Shown here one piece after another: positions 51,421 through 61,972 of a DNA stretch of 64,000 bases. The translations under genes were made by a program, and so were the position numbers. The notes below the pieces were generated by a model, which did no database searches, was not told where the DNA came from, and saw only the letters and a program-made list of their open reading frames with translations. This DNA is from Flavobacterium sp. LC2016-12. GTDB taxonomy: Bacteria > Bacteroidota > Bacteroidia > Flavobacteriales > Flavobacteriaceae. The DNA lies in assembly GCF_015351595.1 (NCBI RefSeq), contig NZ_JADKPT010000012.1:62001-126000 (forward strand). Direction: 5' to 3'. Within the stretch, counting starts at the first letter, position 1; the number at the start of each line of letters is the position of its first letter.

Positions 51421-54336
51421 ATGAAAAAAACAACAATAATAACCTTTTTATGCTGGGTTGCTTTTATCTGTCCCGCAGCTGCGCAAACAAAAAGCATTCA
51501 AAATTTTGAAGTTCCTGTCCTTACACCATTTCCTGCTGCTATTGCCGGCGTTTCTTCGCCTGTAGTATCTTTAAATGGGAGTTGGGATTTTGATATAAAA
51601 GAACAAGCTCAAAAAGCAAAAAAGATTCAGGTACCAGGAGAATGGGAAATGCAGGGATACAGTGTAAAAGAAGGTCAAACAGCTTTGTATACTAAAAAGT
51701 TGGCTATTCCGGCCAATTGGAAAGGAAACCAAATTAAAATCAGGTTTGATGCTGTAAGTTCTCATGCTTTGGTTAAAATAAACGGAAAAACGGTCGGAGA
51801 ACATGAGGGAAGTTTTGTTCCTTTTGAAGTCGATATCACAAATCAGTTAAATTATAAAGAAGATGTTCTGGAAGTTGAGGTTCAGGCTTTAACCGTTAGT
51901 GATCGATTGGCGTGTACTTCTCAATATGCCTGCCATACAGTTGGCGGACTTTTGAGGAAAGTAACTTTATTTGCGGTTGCCCCAATTTATATCGCTTCAG
52001 CAAATAACAATACTGTTTTTGATGCTTCTTATAATAATGCTTCCCTGACGATCACGAATGCTGTGGCAAGTACTTTATCAGCTTCTGAAGAGGCGTATTT
52101 TCAATTTACTCTTTTTGATGCGGCTGGAAAAGTGGTTGCAAAAAAGACCTCAGCAGTAAAAAAAATCACTGCAAATACTACGGCTGATATTGAAACAGTT
52201 TTAGAAATAAAATCTCCAAAACATTGGGATCCGGAGCATCCTTATTTGTATAAACTGCAAACAGAATTATTTGTAAATAACACTAAGAAACAAACAAACG
52301 AGCAAAAAGTAGGATTTCGTCAAATCGTTATTAAAGGAAATCAGTTTTTTGTTAACGGGAAAGCAATCAAATTGCATGGTGTAAACCGTCATTCTGTGCA
52401 TCCTTTAACGGGGCGGAGCATTTTGCCAACATTGGATAGAAAAGATGCCGAATTATTTAAGGTCGCGAATTGCAATTATATCCGTACATCACATTATCCT
52501 CCTTCTGAAGAGTTTTTGAATGCAGCAGACGAATTAGGATTGTTTGTGGAAAGTGAAGCATCATTGACATGGATTCAGCATGGAGCATCACCAATTTGGA
52601 AATTGTGGAATTATAGAGATGAAAAATTCCTTCCTTTTATGGTAAGAGCCAATATGGATAATGTATTAGCGGGACGTAATCATCCTTCCATCATTATTTG
52701 GTCATTAGGAAATGAATCGAAATGGAGTCCGCTTTGGGAAAAAGTAAATAAGATTGTCAAAGAAATGGATCCTTCAAGACCCACAAGTTTTCATGATCAG
52801 TGTTGGGGAGGTTTCAACAATGCAGGCAGCAAAGCCGATGTAGCCAATTATCATTATCCCGGAATTAATGGACCAAAAGCAACAGACACCATGTCAAGAC
52901 CAACATTGTTTGGAGAATATGCTCATTTATCGACTTACAACCGTAGAGAATTATTAAGTGATCCGGGTGTTAGAAGTGCTTACAATGAACCGCTTGTACA
53001 GTTTTATGATTCGATTTACAAACATAAAGGAAATTTAGGCGGCGCAATATGGAGTGGTATTGATGATATTTTTCATATGCCTGACGGAAGAATTGTAGGT
53101 TACGGACCATGGGGACCTCTGGATGCGTGGCGAAGACCAAAACCAGAATATTACGGTATGAAAAAGGCTTATTCTCCAATAAGAATTACGAATGTAAATT
53201 GGGGAACACTGGCAAAAGGCTTTGTAGAATTAAGTGTGGAAAATCGATTTGATTTCACCTCATTTAAAGAAATTAAAATTGAAGTAAAAGCAAATGGTAG
53301 TTCTAAATTGATTTCTTCTGTTATTCCGGCAAGAGGGGAAGGCATTATTAGAGTTCCTCTGGACAAAAGAACAACGGGATTTTATATTTCGTTTACTAAT
53401 TCAAATGGGACAATTGTCGAGGAAGAACAATATGAACACAAGATTTTAACTAAATTAGAAGAGCCAAAAGTAGCGCTTTCATTTTCTGAAAGTGAGTCGG
53501 CCATAACAGTTAAACAAGGAGAGGTCAGTTATTTGATTAATAAAGTAACGGGAATCATCACCAATATTACAAAGAACAATCAGACGATAGCAATACAAGG
53601 ACCGGTTTTTTGTTTTGTTCCAATGAATGATGAAGACGGTGGAAAACCAAATGTGGCCGGTGAAACGTATCAGAATAATATCTACCCAGTAAAAAATTAT
53701 CCACTTTACACTTTGTTTGCGACAGACCTTACACCCAAACAAACCGAAAAAGGAATTATGGTCGACATGAAAACAGCCTATATTGATGTCAAAGGAAAAC
53801 AATCGTATTTGTTTACTGCTGACGGAAAATTAGAAACAACCTATGAGGTGGAATATGGTGAAACGGATCAAAGCCCATATCAATACGGTCTGTTAATGCA
53901 GTTGCCAAAACAATTTGACCAGTTAAGCTGGAAACGCAAAGGCGAATTTACAATCTATCCTGAAAATGATATTGCAAGAATTGAAGGAACGACAATGTTA
54001 AATGCAAAACATGTAAACGGGGTTGAAGAGCCGGGCGTTGCACCAACCGGAGACTGGAAGGATGATGCTAACGATTTAGGAAGCAATGATTTTCGGTCAA
54101 CAAAAAGACATATTGAATCGGCACAGCTCCAGGATAAAACAGGAAATGCTATAAAAGTACTTTCAGATGGAACGCAAGCCTCAAGAAGCTGGTTGCAAGA
54201 TGAACAAATACAATGGTTAATTTCTGACTACAGCAATTCAGGATCTGAACCTTTTTACGGAAGTCCGCATAGCAATGGCAGAATAAAAACTAAAAATAAA
54301 ACGCTAAAAGGAAAATTAACGCTTACGATTAATTAA
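51421..54336 (+). CDS. Glycoside hydrolase family 2 enzyme, beta-galactosidase-like
   Basis: 971 residues. Signal peptide ending AAAQ (about residue 22). Sugar-binding and immunoglobulin-like domains (WEMQGYSVKEGQTALYTKK, VKINGKTVGEHEGSFVPFEVD) come before the TIM barrel (GVNRHSVHPLTGRS, IRTSHYPPSEEFL). Acid/base glutamate is E432 (WSLGNES) and the nucleophile is E499 (FGEY). A C-terminal beta-sandwich follows. Most GH2 enzymes with this pattern act on beta-galactosides, but the linkage cannot be told. Periplasmic or secreted. The next gene begins 1 base after its stop. Confidence 0.88.
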   Translation: MKKTTIITFLCWVAFICPAAAQTKSIQNFEVPVLTPFPAAIAGVSSPVVSLNGSWDFDIKEQAQKAKKIQVPGEWEMQGYSVKEGQTALYTKKLAIPANWKGNQIKIRFDAVSSHALVKINGKTVGEHEGSFVPFEVDITNQLNYKEDVLEVEVQALTVSDRLACTSQYACHTVGGLLRKVTLFAVAPIYIASANNNTVFDASYNNASLTITNAVASTLSASEEAYFQFTLFDAAGKVVAKKTSAVKKITANTTADIETVLEIKSPKHWDPEHPYLYKLQTELFVNNTKKQTNEQKVGFRQIVIKGNQFFVNGKAIKLHGVNRHSVHPLTGRSILPTLDRKDAELFKVANCNYIRTSHYPPSEEFLNAADELGLFVESEASLTWIQHGASPIWKLWNYRDEKFLPFMVRANMDNVLAGRNHPSIIIWSLGNESKWSPLWEKVNKIVKEMDPSRPTSFHDQCWGGFNNAGSKADVANYHYPGINGPKATDTMSRPTLFGEYAHLSTYNRRELLSDPGVRSAYNEPLVQFYDSIYKHKGNLGGAIWSGIDDIFHMPDGRIVGYGPWGPLDAWRRPKPEYYGMKKAYSPIRITNVNWGTLAKGFVELSVENRFDFTSFKEIKIEVKANGSSKLISSVIPARGEGIIRVPLDKRTTGFYISFTNSNGTIVEEEQYEHKILTKLEEPKVALSFSESESAITVKQGEVSYLINKVTGIITNITKNNQTIAIQGPVFCFVPMNDEDGGKPNVAGETYQNNIYPVKNYPLYTLFATDLTPKQTEKGIMVDMKTAYIDVKGKQSYLFTADGKLETTYEVEYGETDQSPYQYGLLMQLPKQFDQLSWKRKGEFTIYPENDIARIEGTTMLNAKHVNGVEEPGVAPTGDWKDDANDLGSNDFRSTKRHIESAQLQDKTGNAIKVLSDGTQASRSWLQDEQIQWLISDYSNSGSEPFYGSPHSNGRIKTKNKTLKGKLTLTIN

Positions 54337-54337
54337 A

Positions 54338-56647
54338 ATGAAAGTACTTCACCTGGTTTTAATTTTTGCTTCTCTTACTTTAAATGCACAGCAATTAAGG
54401 GATAAAAACGAAGCAGTTTCTAAACACGAACTTAATTTTGATAAACTCTCAACATCATGGGATGAAGGGATTCCGCTTGGGAATGGAATGGTCGGTGCTT
54501 TAGTGTGGCAAAAAGGAAATAATCTGCATTTGTCACTAGATCGGGCTGATTTATGGGATATGCGACCAATGAAAGGTTTGCACCGCAAGGAGTTTAGTTA
54601 CAAATGGGTAGAAGGACAAGTTGAAAAGAAGGATTATGGCATTGTGCAAAAATATTTTGACGAGCCGTATGATACTGAACCCGCTCCGAGTAAAATACCG
54701 GGTGGCGCATTGGAATTTGAAATTCAAAATTGGGGAGCAGTTTCATCCGTACGTCTATCTCCAAAGGAGGCGATGTGTGAAGTGAAATGGCAAAATGGAA
54801 TTGTTTTAAAAACATTTGTTCATGCTGTTAAACCAGTCGGATGGTTTCGTTTTGAGAATTTAAAAGGTGATTTTATACCGCATTTAATTGCACCAAAATA
54901 TCAGGGCGAAGTTAAAGTATCAGGAGATCCTGTCGGAGGTGATGACTTGGCACGCTTAGGATATAAGCAAGGCAAAGTGACACAGACGGCTAATACAATT
55001 TCGTATGAGCAGGAAGGATGGGGAGGATTTAAGTATCAAATAAGTGTAACCTGGAAGAAAATAAACAATTCAACTGTTGAAGGTGTTTGGAGCATTACTT
55101 CTCAATATCCGAACACTAAAATAAATCCTGTTGCGGAGAGTGTTGTAAAAAAAAACTTAGAAAGCGGTTATAGTACCGATCTGAAAAGTCATATTGCCTG
55201 GTGGGAGAAATTCTGGAGCAAATCCAGTATTCAGGTTCCTGATCCTTTATTAGAAAAACAATGGTATTTGGAACAGTATAAGTTTGGATCAGCAGCCCGA
55301 AGAGGAGCTCCGACAATTTCCCTGCAAGCCGTTTGGACCGCAGATAATGGACGACTCCCGCCATGGAAAGGAGATTATCATCATGATCTGAATACGCAAT
55401 TAAGCTATTGGCCTTCGTACAGTGGAAATCATTTGGAAGAAGGTATGGGATATATCGATGATCTCGAGAAAAATAAAGCCAATTATAAACGATATACCAA
55501 AATGTATTTTGGAAATGATGGTTTAGCAGTTCCCGGTGTTACAACACTTGATGGGACTGAAATGGGAGGATGGATACAATATTCTTTTTCTCCAACAGTT
55601 TCTGCCTGGCTCGGACATCATTATTATTTGCAATGGCGCTATAGTATGGATCGCAAATTTTTGGAACAAAAAGCATATCCATGGATTAAAGATGTGGCTA
55701 AACATTTAGAACAGACTACAGTAATAGACGAGAAAGGTTTTCGGAAATTACCCATTAGTTCTAGTCCGGAAATGAATGACAATGATATTAGTGCCTGGTT
55801 CCATCAGAATACCAATTACGATCTGGCCTTAATGACTTTTACTTTCAAAGCTGCTGCAGAATTGGCAACAGAACTTGGATTAAAAGAGGAAGCGCTTCAT
55901 TGGAAAAAAATAGGAGATCAATTTCCAGATTATGCGCGTACCGCAAATAACGAAATGATGGTTACGCCAACAATGCCTTATACGGAATCTCACAGACATT
56001 TTTCACATTTGATGGCCATACATCCGCTGGGTCTGATTAAATGGGAAGATGGAGAAAAAGCACAATCGACCATTAAAAATACGCTCAATCTGGTAGATAA
56101 AATTGGACCAGATTACTGGTGCGGTTACTCTTATTCCTGGATGGCAAATCTAAAAGCAAGGGAAAAAGATGGAGAAGGCGCTGCCCACGATCTGGAAATT
56201 TTTGCTAAAGCATTTTGCCTTAAAAATAGTTTTCATGTCAATGGAGATCAGACGAAATCGGGTTATTCAAAATTTCAATACAAACCTTTTACACTTGAAG
56301 GCAACTTTGCTTTTGCCGCTGGTTTACAAGAAATGTTATTGCAAAGTTATGCCGGTTTTATAGAAATCATGCCTGCTGTTCCGGTTTCGTGGAAAGATAT
56401 TTCTTTTAATACGTTAAGAGCGGAGGGAGCATTTTTAGTTAGCGCTTCAAAGAAAGAGGGCATTATTACCGAAATCAAAATTGTAGCGGAGCAGGGCGGA
56501 AAAACCAAATTAAAATTACCGTTTAAAAATTGGAAGATTGAATCAGGCGAGAAGGTAAATACTAAAGAAATTTCAGAGGAATTTATAGAACTGCAATTTG
56601 ATAAAGGAGGTTCGATTATTTTAAAAAATAAAGACACAAGATATTAA
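54338..56647 (+). CDS. GH95-like glycoside hydrolase
   Basis: 769 residues. Signal peptide ending LNAQQ. N-terminal GH95-type beta-sandwich (SWDEGIPLGNGMVGALVWQKGNNLHLSLDRADLWD). An (alpha/alpha)6 barrel follows, with YHHDLNTQLSYWPSYSGN resembling the conserved N-x-N-x-Q-x-x-YWP block. SSSPEMND also fits. GH95 acts on alpha-L-fucosides or alpha-L-galactosides. The catalytic residues are only partly recognisable, so a related clan member with another specificity is possible. Confidence 0.68.
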   Translation: MKVLHLVLIFASLTLNAQQLRDKNEAVSKHELNFDKLSTSWDEGIPLGNGMVGALVWQKGNNLHLSLDRADLWDMRPMKGLHRKEFSYKWVEGQVEKKDYGIVQKYFDEPYDTEPAPSKIPGGALEFEIQNWGAVSSVRLSPKEAMCEVKWQNGIVLKTFVHAVKPVGWFRFENLKGDFIPHLIAPKYQGEVKVSGDPVGGDDLARLGYKQGKVTQTANTISYEQEGWGGFKYQISVTWKKINNSTVEGVWSITSQYPNTKINPVAESVVKKNLESGYSTDLKSHIAWWEKFWSKSSIQVPDPLLEKQWYLEQYKFGSAARRGAPTISLQAVWTADNGRLPPWKGDYHHDLNTQLSYWPSYSGNHLEEGMGYIDDLEKNKANYKRYTKMYFGNDGLAVPGVTTLDGTEMGGWIQYSFSPTVSAWLGHHYYLQWRYSMDRKFLEQKAYPWIKDVAKHLEQTTVIDEKGFRKLPISSSPEMNDNDISAWFHQNTNYDLALMTFTFKAAAELATELGLKEEALHWKKIGDQFPDYARTANNEMMVTPTMPYTESHRHFSHLMAIHPLGLIKWEDGEKAQSTIKNTLNLVDKIGPDYWCGYSYSWMANLKAREKDGEGAAHDLEIFAKAFCLKNSFHVNGDQTKSGYSKFQYKPFTLEGNFAFAAGLQEMLLQSYAGFIEIMPAVPVSWKDISFNTLRAEGAFLVSASKKEGIITEIKIVAEQGGKTKLKLPFKNWKIESGEKVNTKEISEEFIELQFDKGGSIILKNKDTRY

Positions 56648-56665
56648 TAGAAGAAATAGAAAGAG

Positions 56666-57832
56666 ATGAAAATTACAGATGTAAAAGTATGGATGGTTGA
56701 AGGTGTTAAATACAACTGGACACTATTAAAAATATATACAGATACTGGACATACCGGTGTTGGAGAAGCTACGAACTGGCCAGGAAGTCCAATTGTTTAT
56801 CATGCAGCAAAGCATATTGGGGAAAGAATTATTGGTCTTGACCCTATGAAAACCGATTTTATCTGGACAAAGTTGTACCGCGATTTAAACTGGGTAGGGC
56901 CAAACGGAGCAAGTTTATGCGCTATTAGCGGAATTGATATGGCCTTGCTTGATTTAAAAGGAAAAGTTTTAGGTACGCCTTGTTATGAATTGCTGGGTGG
57001 TGCTTTTAGAAAAGATATTTTATTATATGCCAATTACTGGTTTACAGGTGGCGGACACAATGCTGAGGATTATGCAAAGCAGGCTATAAAAGTCAAAGAA
57101 GCAGGATTTACAGGATTAAAATTTGATCCGTTTGCCCATACGAATTATTTGTATGGTGAAGATTTATCTTCAAATCTTACACTAACTGCAGAACAACAAG
57201 ATTTAGCTTTTAATGTTAGTAAAGCGGTTCGTGATGTAGTAGGACCCAATTTTGATATTATGATCGAAACGCATGCGATGCTGAATTACAGAGTTGCTGT
57301 GAAAATGGCGCAACGTTTAGCTACGCTTGATATTACCTGGTATGAAGAACCTGCAGGTCCAGAAAGTGCTGATACACTGCGAGCCATGAGAGAACGTATT
57401 CCTTCGAATGTTTCTATTTGTGTGGGTGAAAGACATTATACCCGACACGGAATCCGTCCTGTATTGGAGAAGAATATTTGCGATATTATGATGCCGGATA
57501 TTACGCGTTGCGGAGGTCCATCTGAGATGAAAAGAATGGCCACTATGATGGAAGCTTATAACGTTTTATTAGCACCACATAATCCTAATGGACCATTGTC
57601 TACATTGGCATCGGCTCATGTGTGTGCTTCTGTTCCTAACTTTTTCCGCCAGGAATTTATGTTCAATGACGTGCCGTGGAGAGATACTGTAATTACACAT
57701 CCAATAAAAGATATGATTCAGAATGGTCATTTGCATTTAAGTGACAGACCAGGTCTTGGTGTGGATTTAGTGGAAGAAGAAATGGAAAAACATCCGGGAA
57801 TTGTAGTTCCGAGACCAGGATTTTATGTTTAA
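56666..57832 (+). CDS. Enolase-superfamily sugar-acid dehydratase (DgoD/mandelate racemase type)
   Basis: 388 residues. Capping domain 1-115 and barrel after it. Metal and catalytic residues: E201-T-H203 (the D/E-x-H site), E227-E228 (YEEPAGPES), E255 (VGER) and H305 (APHNPNGP). The set matches D-galactonate/mannonate-type dehydratases, which make 2-keto-3-deoxy acids. The KxK base of mandelate racemase is replaced by LKFDPF. The exact sugar acid is not told by the sequence. Cytoplasmic. Confidence 0.88.
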   Translation: MKITDVKVWMVEGVKYNWTLLKIYTDTGHTGVGEATNWPGSPIVYHAAKHIGERIIGLDPMKTDFIWTKLYRDLNWVGPNGASLCAISGIDMALLDLKGKVLGTPCYELLGGAFRKDILLYANYWFTGGGHNAEDYAKQAIKVKEAGFTGLKFDPFAHTNYLYGEDLSSNLTLTAEQQDLAFNVSKAVRDVVGPNFDIMIETHAMLNYRVAVKMAQRLATLDITWYEEPAGPESADTLRAMRERIPSNVSICVGERHYTRHGIRPVLEKNICDIMMPDITRCGGPSEMKRMATMMEAYNVLLAPHNPNGPLSTLASAHVCASVPNFFRQEFMFNDVPWRDTVITHPIKDMIQNGHLHLSDRPGLGVDLVEEEMEKHPGIVVPRPGFYV

Positions 57833-57872
57833 TTTTTCTTGAGTTTAATTTTCAACCAATTTATAAGCAGCT

Positions 57873-60575
57873 ATGTCAATTGAATCAATAAAGAGACGTG
57901 ATTTTTTAAAGCAGGCGAGTATTTTTACTGCCGGTTTGCTTGCCATGCAAATGGATGTTTTAGCAGGTTCTTTTGGAACTGATAAATTTGGTGATGGAAA
58001 TATTTTACTCAATAAAAAAACAGATCCGGATTGGATAAAATCATTGTACCAAAGAGGAACGGTTACCACTTATTTCAAAAGTAAAAATGAATTAAAATAT
58101 ATTGGTATGCCTGTTGGAGGAATCAACTGCGGTACCGTTTATTTGGGAGGTGATGGCCGTTTGTGGCTTTGGGATATCTTCAATAAAAATCAGGAAGGTA
58201 TTGAACCAAAACTTGTAGAATGGAATAAAGGCAATGGAGAGCAAATTAAATTGCGTCCGCGTGACGGTGCCGCTTATGTATTTCCGGCAACTGAAATTCA
58301 TCCTCTGGAACAGGGATTTGCAATAAAAATCAATTACAAAGGAAACACTATAACAAAACGTTTTCATCAGGAAGATTGGGCCGAAATTAAGTTTGAAGCA
58401 ACTTATCCCGTAGCTGTCATTCATTATATAGATTCCGATTTTCCTTTAGAAATAAAACTAACCGCATTTTCGCCTTTCATTCCCTTAGACGAAGACAATT
58501 CGAATATTCCCGTTACGATTCAGTCTTTTGAAATTAAAAACACCGGAAAAGAAGTTGTTGAATTTGAAATAATTGGCTGGCTAGAAAATGCAGCTAATAT
58601 ATTCTCAGCAACAGCAAGCAACGATGGAAAAAGAGAAAATACGGTGATTACTAAACCGAATCATGTCTCCGTTTTTTCAACTTTTAATCCAAATGATAAA
58701 ACAAAATTTGCGGAAGCAGGAGATTCAGGGTCATTATGCCTGTCATTTATAGGGAAAAATGCCATTGGTATTTCTTCATTTAATCTTCCTTTTTCTGCAG
58801 CATCATTTAATTCAAAAGAGGGAAGAGAAGCTAAAAGCACAGTAAATGCAGCTGAAAAAATAATTGCAGGAATCGCTGTAACTGAAAAATTAGCACCGGG
58901 AAAAACGGTAAAAAAAGAATTCGCTATCAGTTGGCATTTTTCAAATGTTGGAAAACGTATTGATGTGCCAGATGCAAGAACAGGACATTATTATTTAAAT
59001 AAATTCCCTGATGCTTTGGCTGTCGCCGATTATGTCGCCGATCGCTCTTCATTTTTATCGTCACAAACAAAATTATGGAAGAATACGTGGTATAAGTCAA
59101 CGTTGCCGTGGTGGTTTATGGAGCGAACTTTTTCTAATATTTCAGCATTGGCGACGACTACTTCGCATCGTTTTAAAACAGGTCGTTCATGGGCTTGGGA
59201 AGGTGTCGGCGCCTGCGAAGGAAATTGTACGCATGTTTGGCATTACGCACAGGCAACAGGCAGAATATTTCCGGGTATCGAAAGAGACAATCGTCAGCGA
59301 GTTGATCTTGGTATTGCTTTACAGGAAGATGGTGGAATCTGGTTTAGGGCAGAATATGATAAACGTCCCGCCATTGATGGGCAGGCAGGCAGGGTTTTAG
59401 GATGTTTGCGAGAACATCAAATGAGTGCCGATGATACTTTTTTAAGAACAAACTGGCCAAACATAAAGAAAGCAACTCAATTTTTAATCAACCAGGATAA
59501 AAATGGCAATGGACTTACAGATACTCCAATGGAAAATACATTGGATGCGGTCTGGGATGGAGAAATTGCCTGGATTGCCGGTTTATCTATTGCAGCAGTA
59601 AAAGCTGGCGGTGTGATGGCTTTAGAGATGAACGATATTTCGTTTGCTGAGCAATGTAAAATATATGTTGAAAAAGGTTCTAAGAACATGGATGAGGTTT
59701 TATTTAATGGAGAATACTATATCCATAAACCTGATGCCATCAAAGGAAGAGAAGGAGTAGGATCTTACAACACTTGTCATATCGATCAGGTTTTAGGACA
59801 AAGTTGGGCGTGGCAAGTTGGCTTAGGCCGAATTAATGATAAAGAAAAAACTGCCAGTGCATTGAAGGCTTTGTGGAAATATAATTTCATGCCGGATGTG
59901 GGACCTTATTTAAAAGAACACACGGGCTGGCGTCCTTATGCTTTACCGGGTGAAAGTGGTATGGTCATGAATACCAATCCTAAAAAGGAAGCCAATCCTT
60001 ATGGGGAATCGGTTACCTGGCAAATGGGGTATTTCCATGAATGCATGACAGGATTTGAACATCAGGTTGCCAGTCATCTTATGGCCGAAGAAATGACAGA
60101 TGAAGCGCTGATACTCACCAGAGCAGTTCACGACCGTTATCATGCCTACAAGCGAAATCCTTTTAATGAAATCGAATGCAGCGATCACTACGGAAGAGCG
60201 ATGGCGAGCTACGGCACATTTATTACAGCTTGTGGCTTTGAATATCATGGGCCAAAAAACTTCATTCGATTTGCTCCTAAATGGAATAAAGAAAATTTTG
60301 AAGCACCGTTTGTTACAGCAAAAGGCTGGGGTTCTTATTCTCAAAAAAAACAAAAAGGGAAACAAATTCATCGTTTTGAAGTAAAATATGGTTCACTCCG
60401 TTTACAAAAAATAAACCTGCAAAGAATAAGTGAATTGTCAATAGAAAAAGTGACAGCAGCTGTGGGCGGACAAAAAGTAAAACTGAAATACGAACTAAAC
60501 GGAAATGATATCGTAGTAGAACTTACAAAGCCATTGCATATTCAAACAAATGAAACATTAATAATTACGATCTAA
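57873..60575 (+). CDS. GH116-family glucosylceramidase-like hydrolase
   Basis: 900 residues. Twin-arginine-like start (KRRDFLKQAS plus hydrophobic stretch), so export by Tat is likely. N-terminal GBA2 beta-sandwich domain (GMPVGGINCGTVYLGGDGRLWLWDIF). The catalytic (alpha/alpha)6 domain follows, with EGNCTHVWHYAQATGRIFP carrying the probable nucleophile glutamate and NTLDAVWDGEIAW the probable acid/base region. GH116 enzymes cleave beta-glucosides, beta-xylosides or beta-N-acetylglucosaminides. Substrate here unknown. Follows the dehydratase by 40 bases. Confidence 0.87.
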   Translation: MSIESIKRRDFLKQASIFTAGLLAMQMDVLAGSFGTDKFGDGNILLNKKTDPDWIKSLYQRGTVTTYFKSKNELKYIGMPVGGINCGTVYLGGDGRLWLWDIFNKNQEGIEPKLVEWNKGNGEQIKLRPRDGAAYVFPATEIHPLEQGFAIKINYKGNTITKRFHQEDWAEIKFEATYPVAVIHYIDSDFPLEIKLTAFSPFIPLDEDNSNIPVTIQSFEIKNTGKEVVEFEIIGWLENAANIFSATASNDGKRENTVITKPNHVSVFSTFNPNDKTKFAEAGDSGSLCLSFIGKNAIGISSFNLPFSAASFNSKEGREAKSTVNAAEKIIAGIAVTEKLAPGKTVKKEFAISWHFSNVGKRIDVPDARTGHYYLNKFPDALAVADYVADRSSFLSSQTKLWKNTWYKSTLPWWFMERTFSNISALATTTSHRFKTGRSWAWEGVGACEGNCTHVWHYAQATGRIFPGIERDNRQRVDLGIALQEDGGIWFRAEYDKRPAIDGQAGRVLGCLREHQMSADDTFLRTNWPNIKKATQFLINQDKNGNGLTDTPMENTLDAVWDGEIAWIAGLSIAAVKAGGVMALEMNDISFAEQCKIYVEKGSKNMDEVLFNGEYYIHKPDAIKGREGVGSYNTCHIDQVLGQSWAWQVGLGRINDKEKTASALKALWKYNFMPDVGPYLKEHTGWRPYALPGESGMVMNTNPKKEANPYGESVTWQMGYFHECMTGFEHQVASHLMAEEMTDEALILTRAVHDRYHAYKRNPFNEIECSDHYGRAMASYGTFITACGFEYHGPKNFIRFAPKWNKENFEAPFVTAKGWGSYSQKKQKGKQIHRFEVKYGSLRLQKINLQRISELSIEKVTAAVGGQKVKLKYELNGNDIVVELTKPLHIQTNETLIITI

Positions 60576-60586
60576 AACGATTATAA

Positions 60587-61180
60587 ATGCTAAAAAGAAA
60601 TATATTTTTATGGATGGCTTTGGTAATGCTGCTGTCTTGCAATCAATCTAAAACAAATGATGCAAAGCAAATAATTGAAGCGGATAATAATTGGAAACCC
60701 AAATTTGATCAAAAACTTCCATTATTGGGACATCGTAATTGGATTGTTATTGCAGATAAAGCTTTTCCGGAACAGAATGCCGAGGGTATAGAAGTAATTA
60801 AAACAGACGAAAATCTTTTGCCTGTTTTGAAATATGTTTTGCAACAGGTAAATTCATCCGGACATGTAAAACCGATTGTTTATCGTGATAAGGAATTACA
60901 ATTTATTACTGAATCGCAGGCAAAAGGTGTAACAGCATTCCGCATAGAATCAGAGAAATTGATGAAAATGGGAAAAATGAATTTAGAATTACAACCCCAA
61001 AGTATTCTTCATGATTCCGTTTTTACTAAATTAGACGAAGCATCAAAATTGTTTAAAATAGTGGTATTAAAAACCAATGAAACAATTCCATACACCTCTG
61101 TTTTTTTACAACTTGATTGTTCCTATTGGAATGCAGAGAAGGAAAAACAATTGAGAGAAATGATGAAAAGTCAAAAATAA
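60587..61180 (+). CDS. RbsD/FucU-like lipoprotein, possible sugar mutarotase
   Basis: 197 residues. Lipobox LLSC with Cys18. The body resembles the sugar mutarotase family: LPLLGHRNWIVIADKAF has the catalytic histidine position (H49) and LKTNETIPYTSVFLQL the C-terminal motif, in which the conserved asparagine is serine (S171) and the tyrosine is kept (Y169). Family members are cytoplasmic; this one is exported and lipid-anchored. It would speed anomer exchange after glycoside cleavage, if active. The likeness is moderate. Confidence 0.6.
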   Translation: MLKRNIFLWMALVMLLSCNQSKTNDAKQIIEADNNWKPKFDQKLPLLGHRNWIVIADKAFPEQNAEGIEVIKTDENLLPVLKYVLQQVNSSGHVKPIVYRDKELQFITESQAKGVTAFRIESEKLMKMGKMNLELQPQSILHDSVFTKLDEASKLFKIVVLKTNETIPYTSVFLQLDCSYWNAEKEKQLREMMKSQK

Positions 61181-61198
61181 TTAGAAAATAAAAGAAAT

Positions 61199-61972
61199 AT
61201 GTTTCAGATAGATCTTACAGGAAAAACAGTTGTGATTACTGGCGTTACTACTGGTATCGGAGCCAGTATTGCAAAAATGTTTGCCAAAGCCGGAGCAAAT
61301 ATTTCCGGTTGCGCAACATCGGCAGATGGTGGTGATTTTACAAAAGTTATTTCTGAAACCCCAGAGAAAACACTGTACACACAATGTGATCTAACCAAGG
61401 AAGAAGATTTGCAGAAATTCATTCAAAACACAATAGAAACATTTGGAAGAATTGATGTGCTTGTTTCCAATGCCGGACAAAATGTTTTTGAAGGAGCAGC
61501 GAATTGTGATGAAGCACATTGGCAGCAAAACATGGAATTAAATCTGGCATCGCATTGGCGATTAACAAAATTATGCAAGCCTTATTTAGAAAAAAATAAT
61601 GGTGTTATCATTATCATGACGTCAAATCACGCGTATTCAAGTATTCCGGGTTGTTTCCCTTATAATGTGACTAAAACTGCTCTGACAGGATTAGTTCGCA
61701 GTTTGGCTATTGAATGGGGACCAACAATAAGAACTGTAGGTATTGCACCAGGATTTATTGATACTCCCGGAAATCAAAAATGGTTTGATTCCTTTCCGGA
61801 TCCTGAAACAGAACGACAAAGAACAATTGATTTACATCCGGTAAAAAAAATAGGTTCTCCTGAAGAAATTGGTGCCTGGTGTGTATTTCTGTCTAGTGAA
61901 TATGCCTCATTTGCCAGCGGCGTTACTTATTTAATCGATGGAGGAAGAACCGCATTAATGCAAGATCAATAA
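61199..61972 (+). CDS. Short-chain dehydrogenase, probable aldose dehydrogenase
   Basis: 257 residues. Cofactor motif TGVTTGIGASI near residue 12, SNAG, catalytic serine in MTSNH, YNVTK as YxxxK, and final GVTYLIDGGRTAL. Its place between the RbsD-like and lactonase genes suggests oxidation of a free aldose to its lactone. A role on a 2-keto-3-deoxy acid is another option. The next gene begins immediately after its stop. Confidence 0.87.
   Translation: MFQIDLTGKTVVITGVTTGIGASIAKMFAKAGANISGCATSADGGDFTKVISETPEKTLYTQCDLTKEEDLQKFIQNTIETFGRIDVLVSNAGQNVFEGAANCDEAHWQQNMELNLASHWRLTKLCKPYLEKNNGVIIIMTSNHAYSSIPGCFPYNVTKTALTGLVRSLAIEWGPTIRTVGIAPGFIDTPGNQKWFDSFPDPETERQRTIDLHPVKKIGSPEEIGAWCVFLSSEYASFASGVTYLIDGGRTALMQDQ

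Noticed and set aside
51421..60575. T9SS sorting domains on the glycoside hydrolases
   Set aside because: The C-termini of the GH2, GH95-like and GH116 proteins lack the sorting-domain pattern seen in the CotH-like protein.
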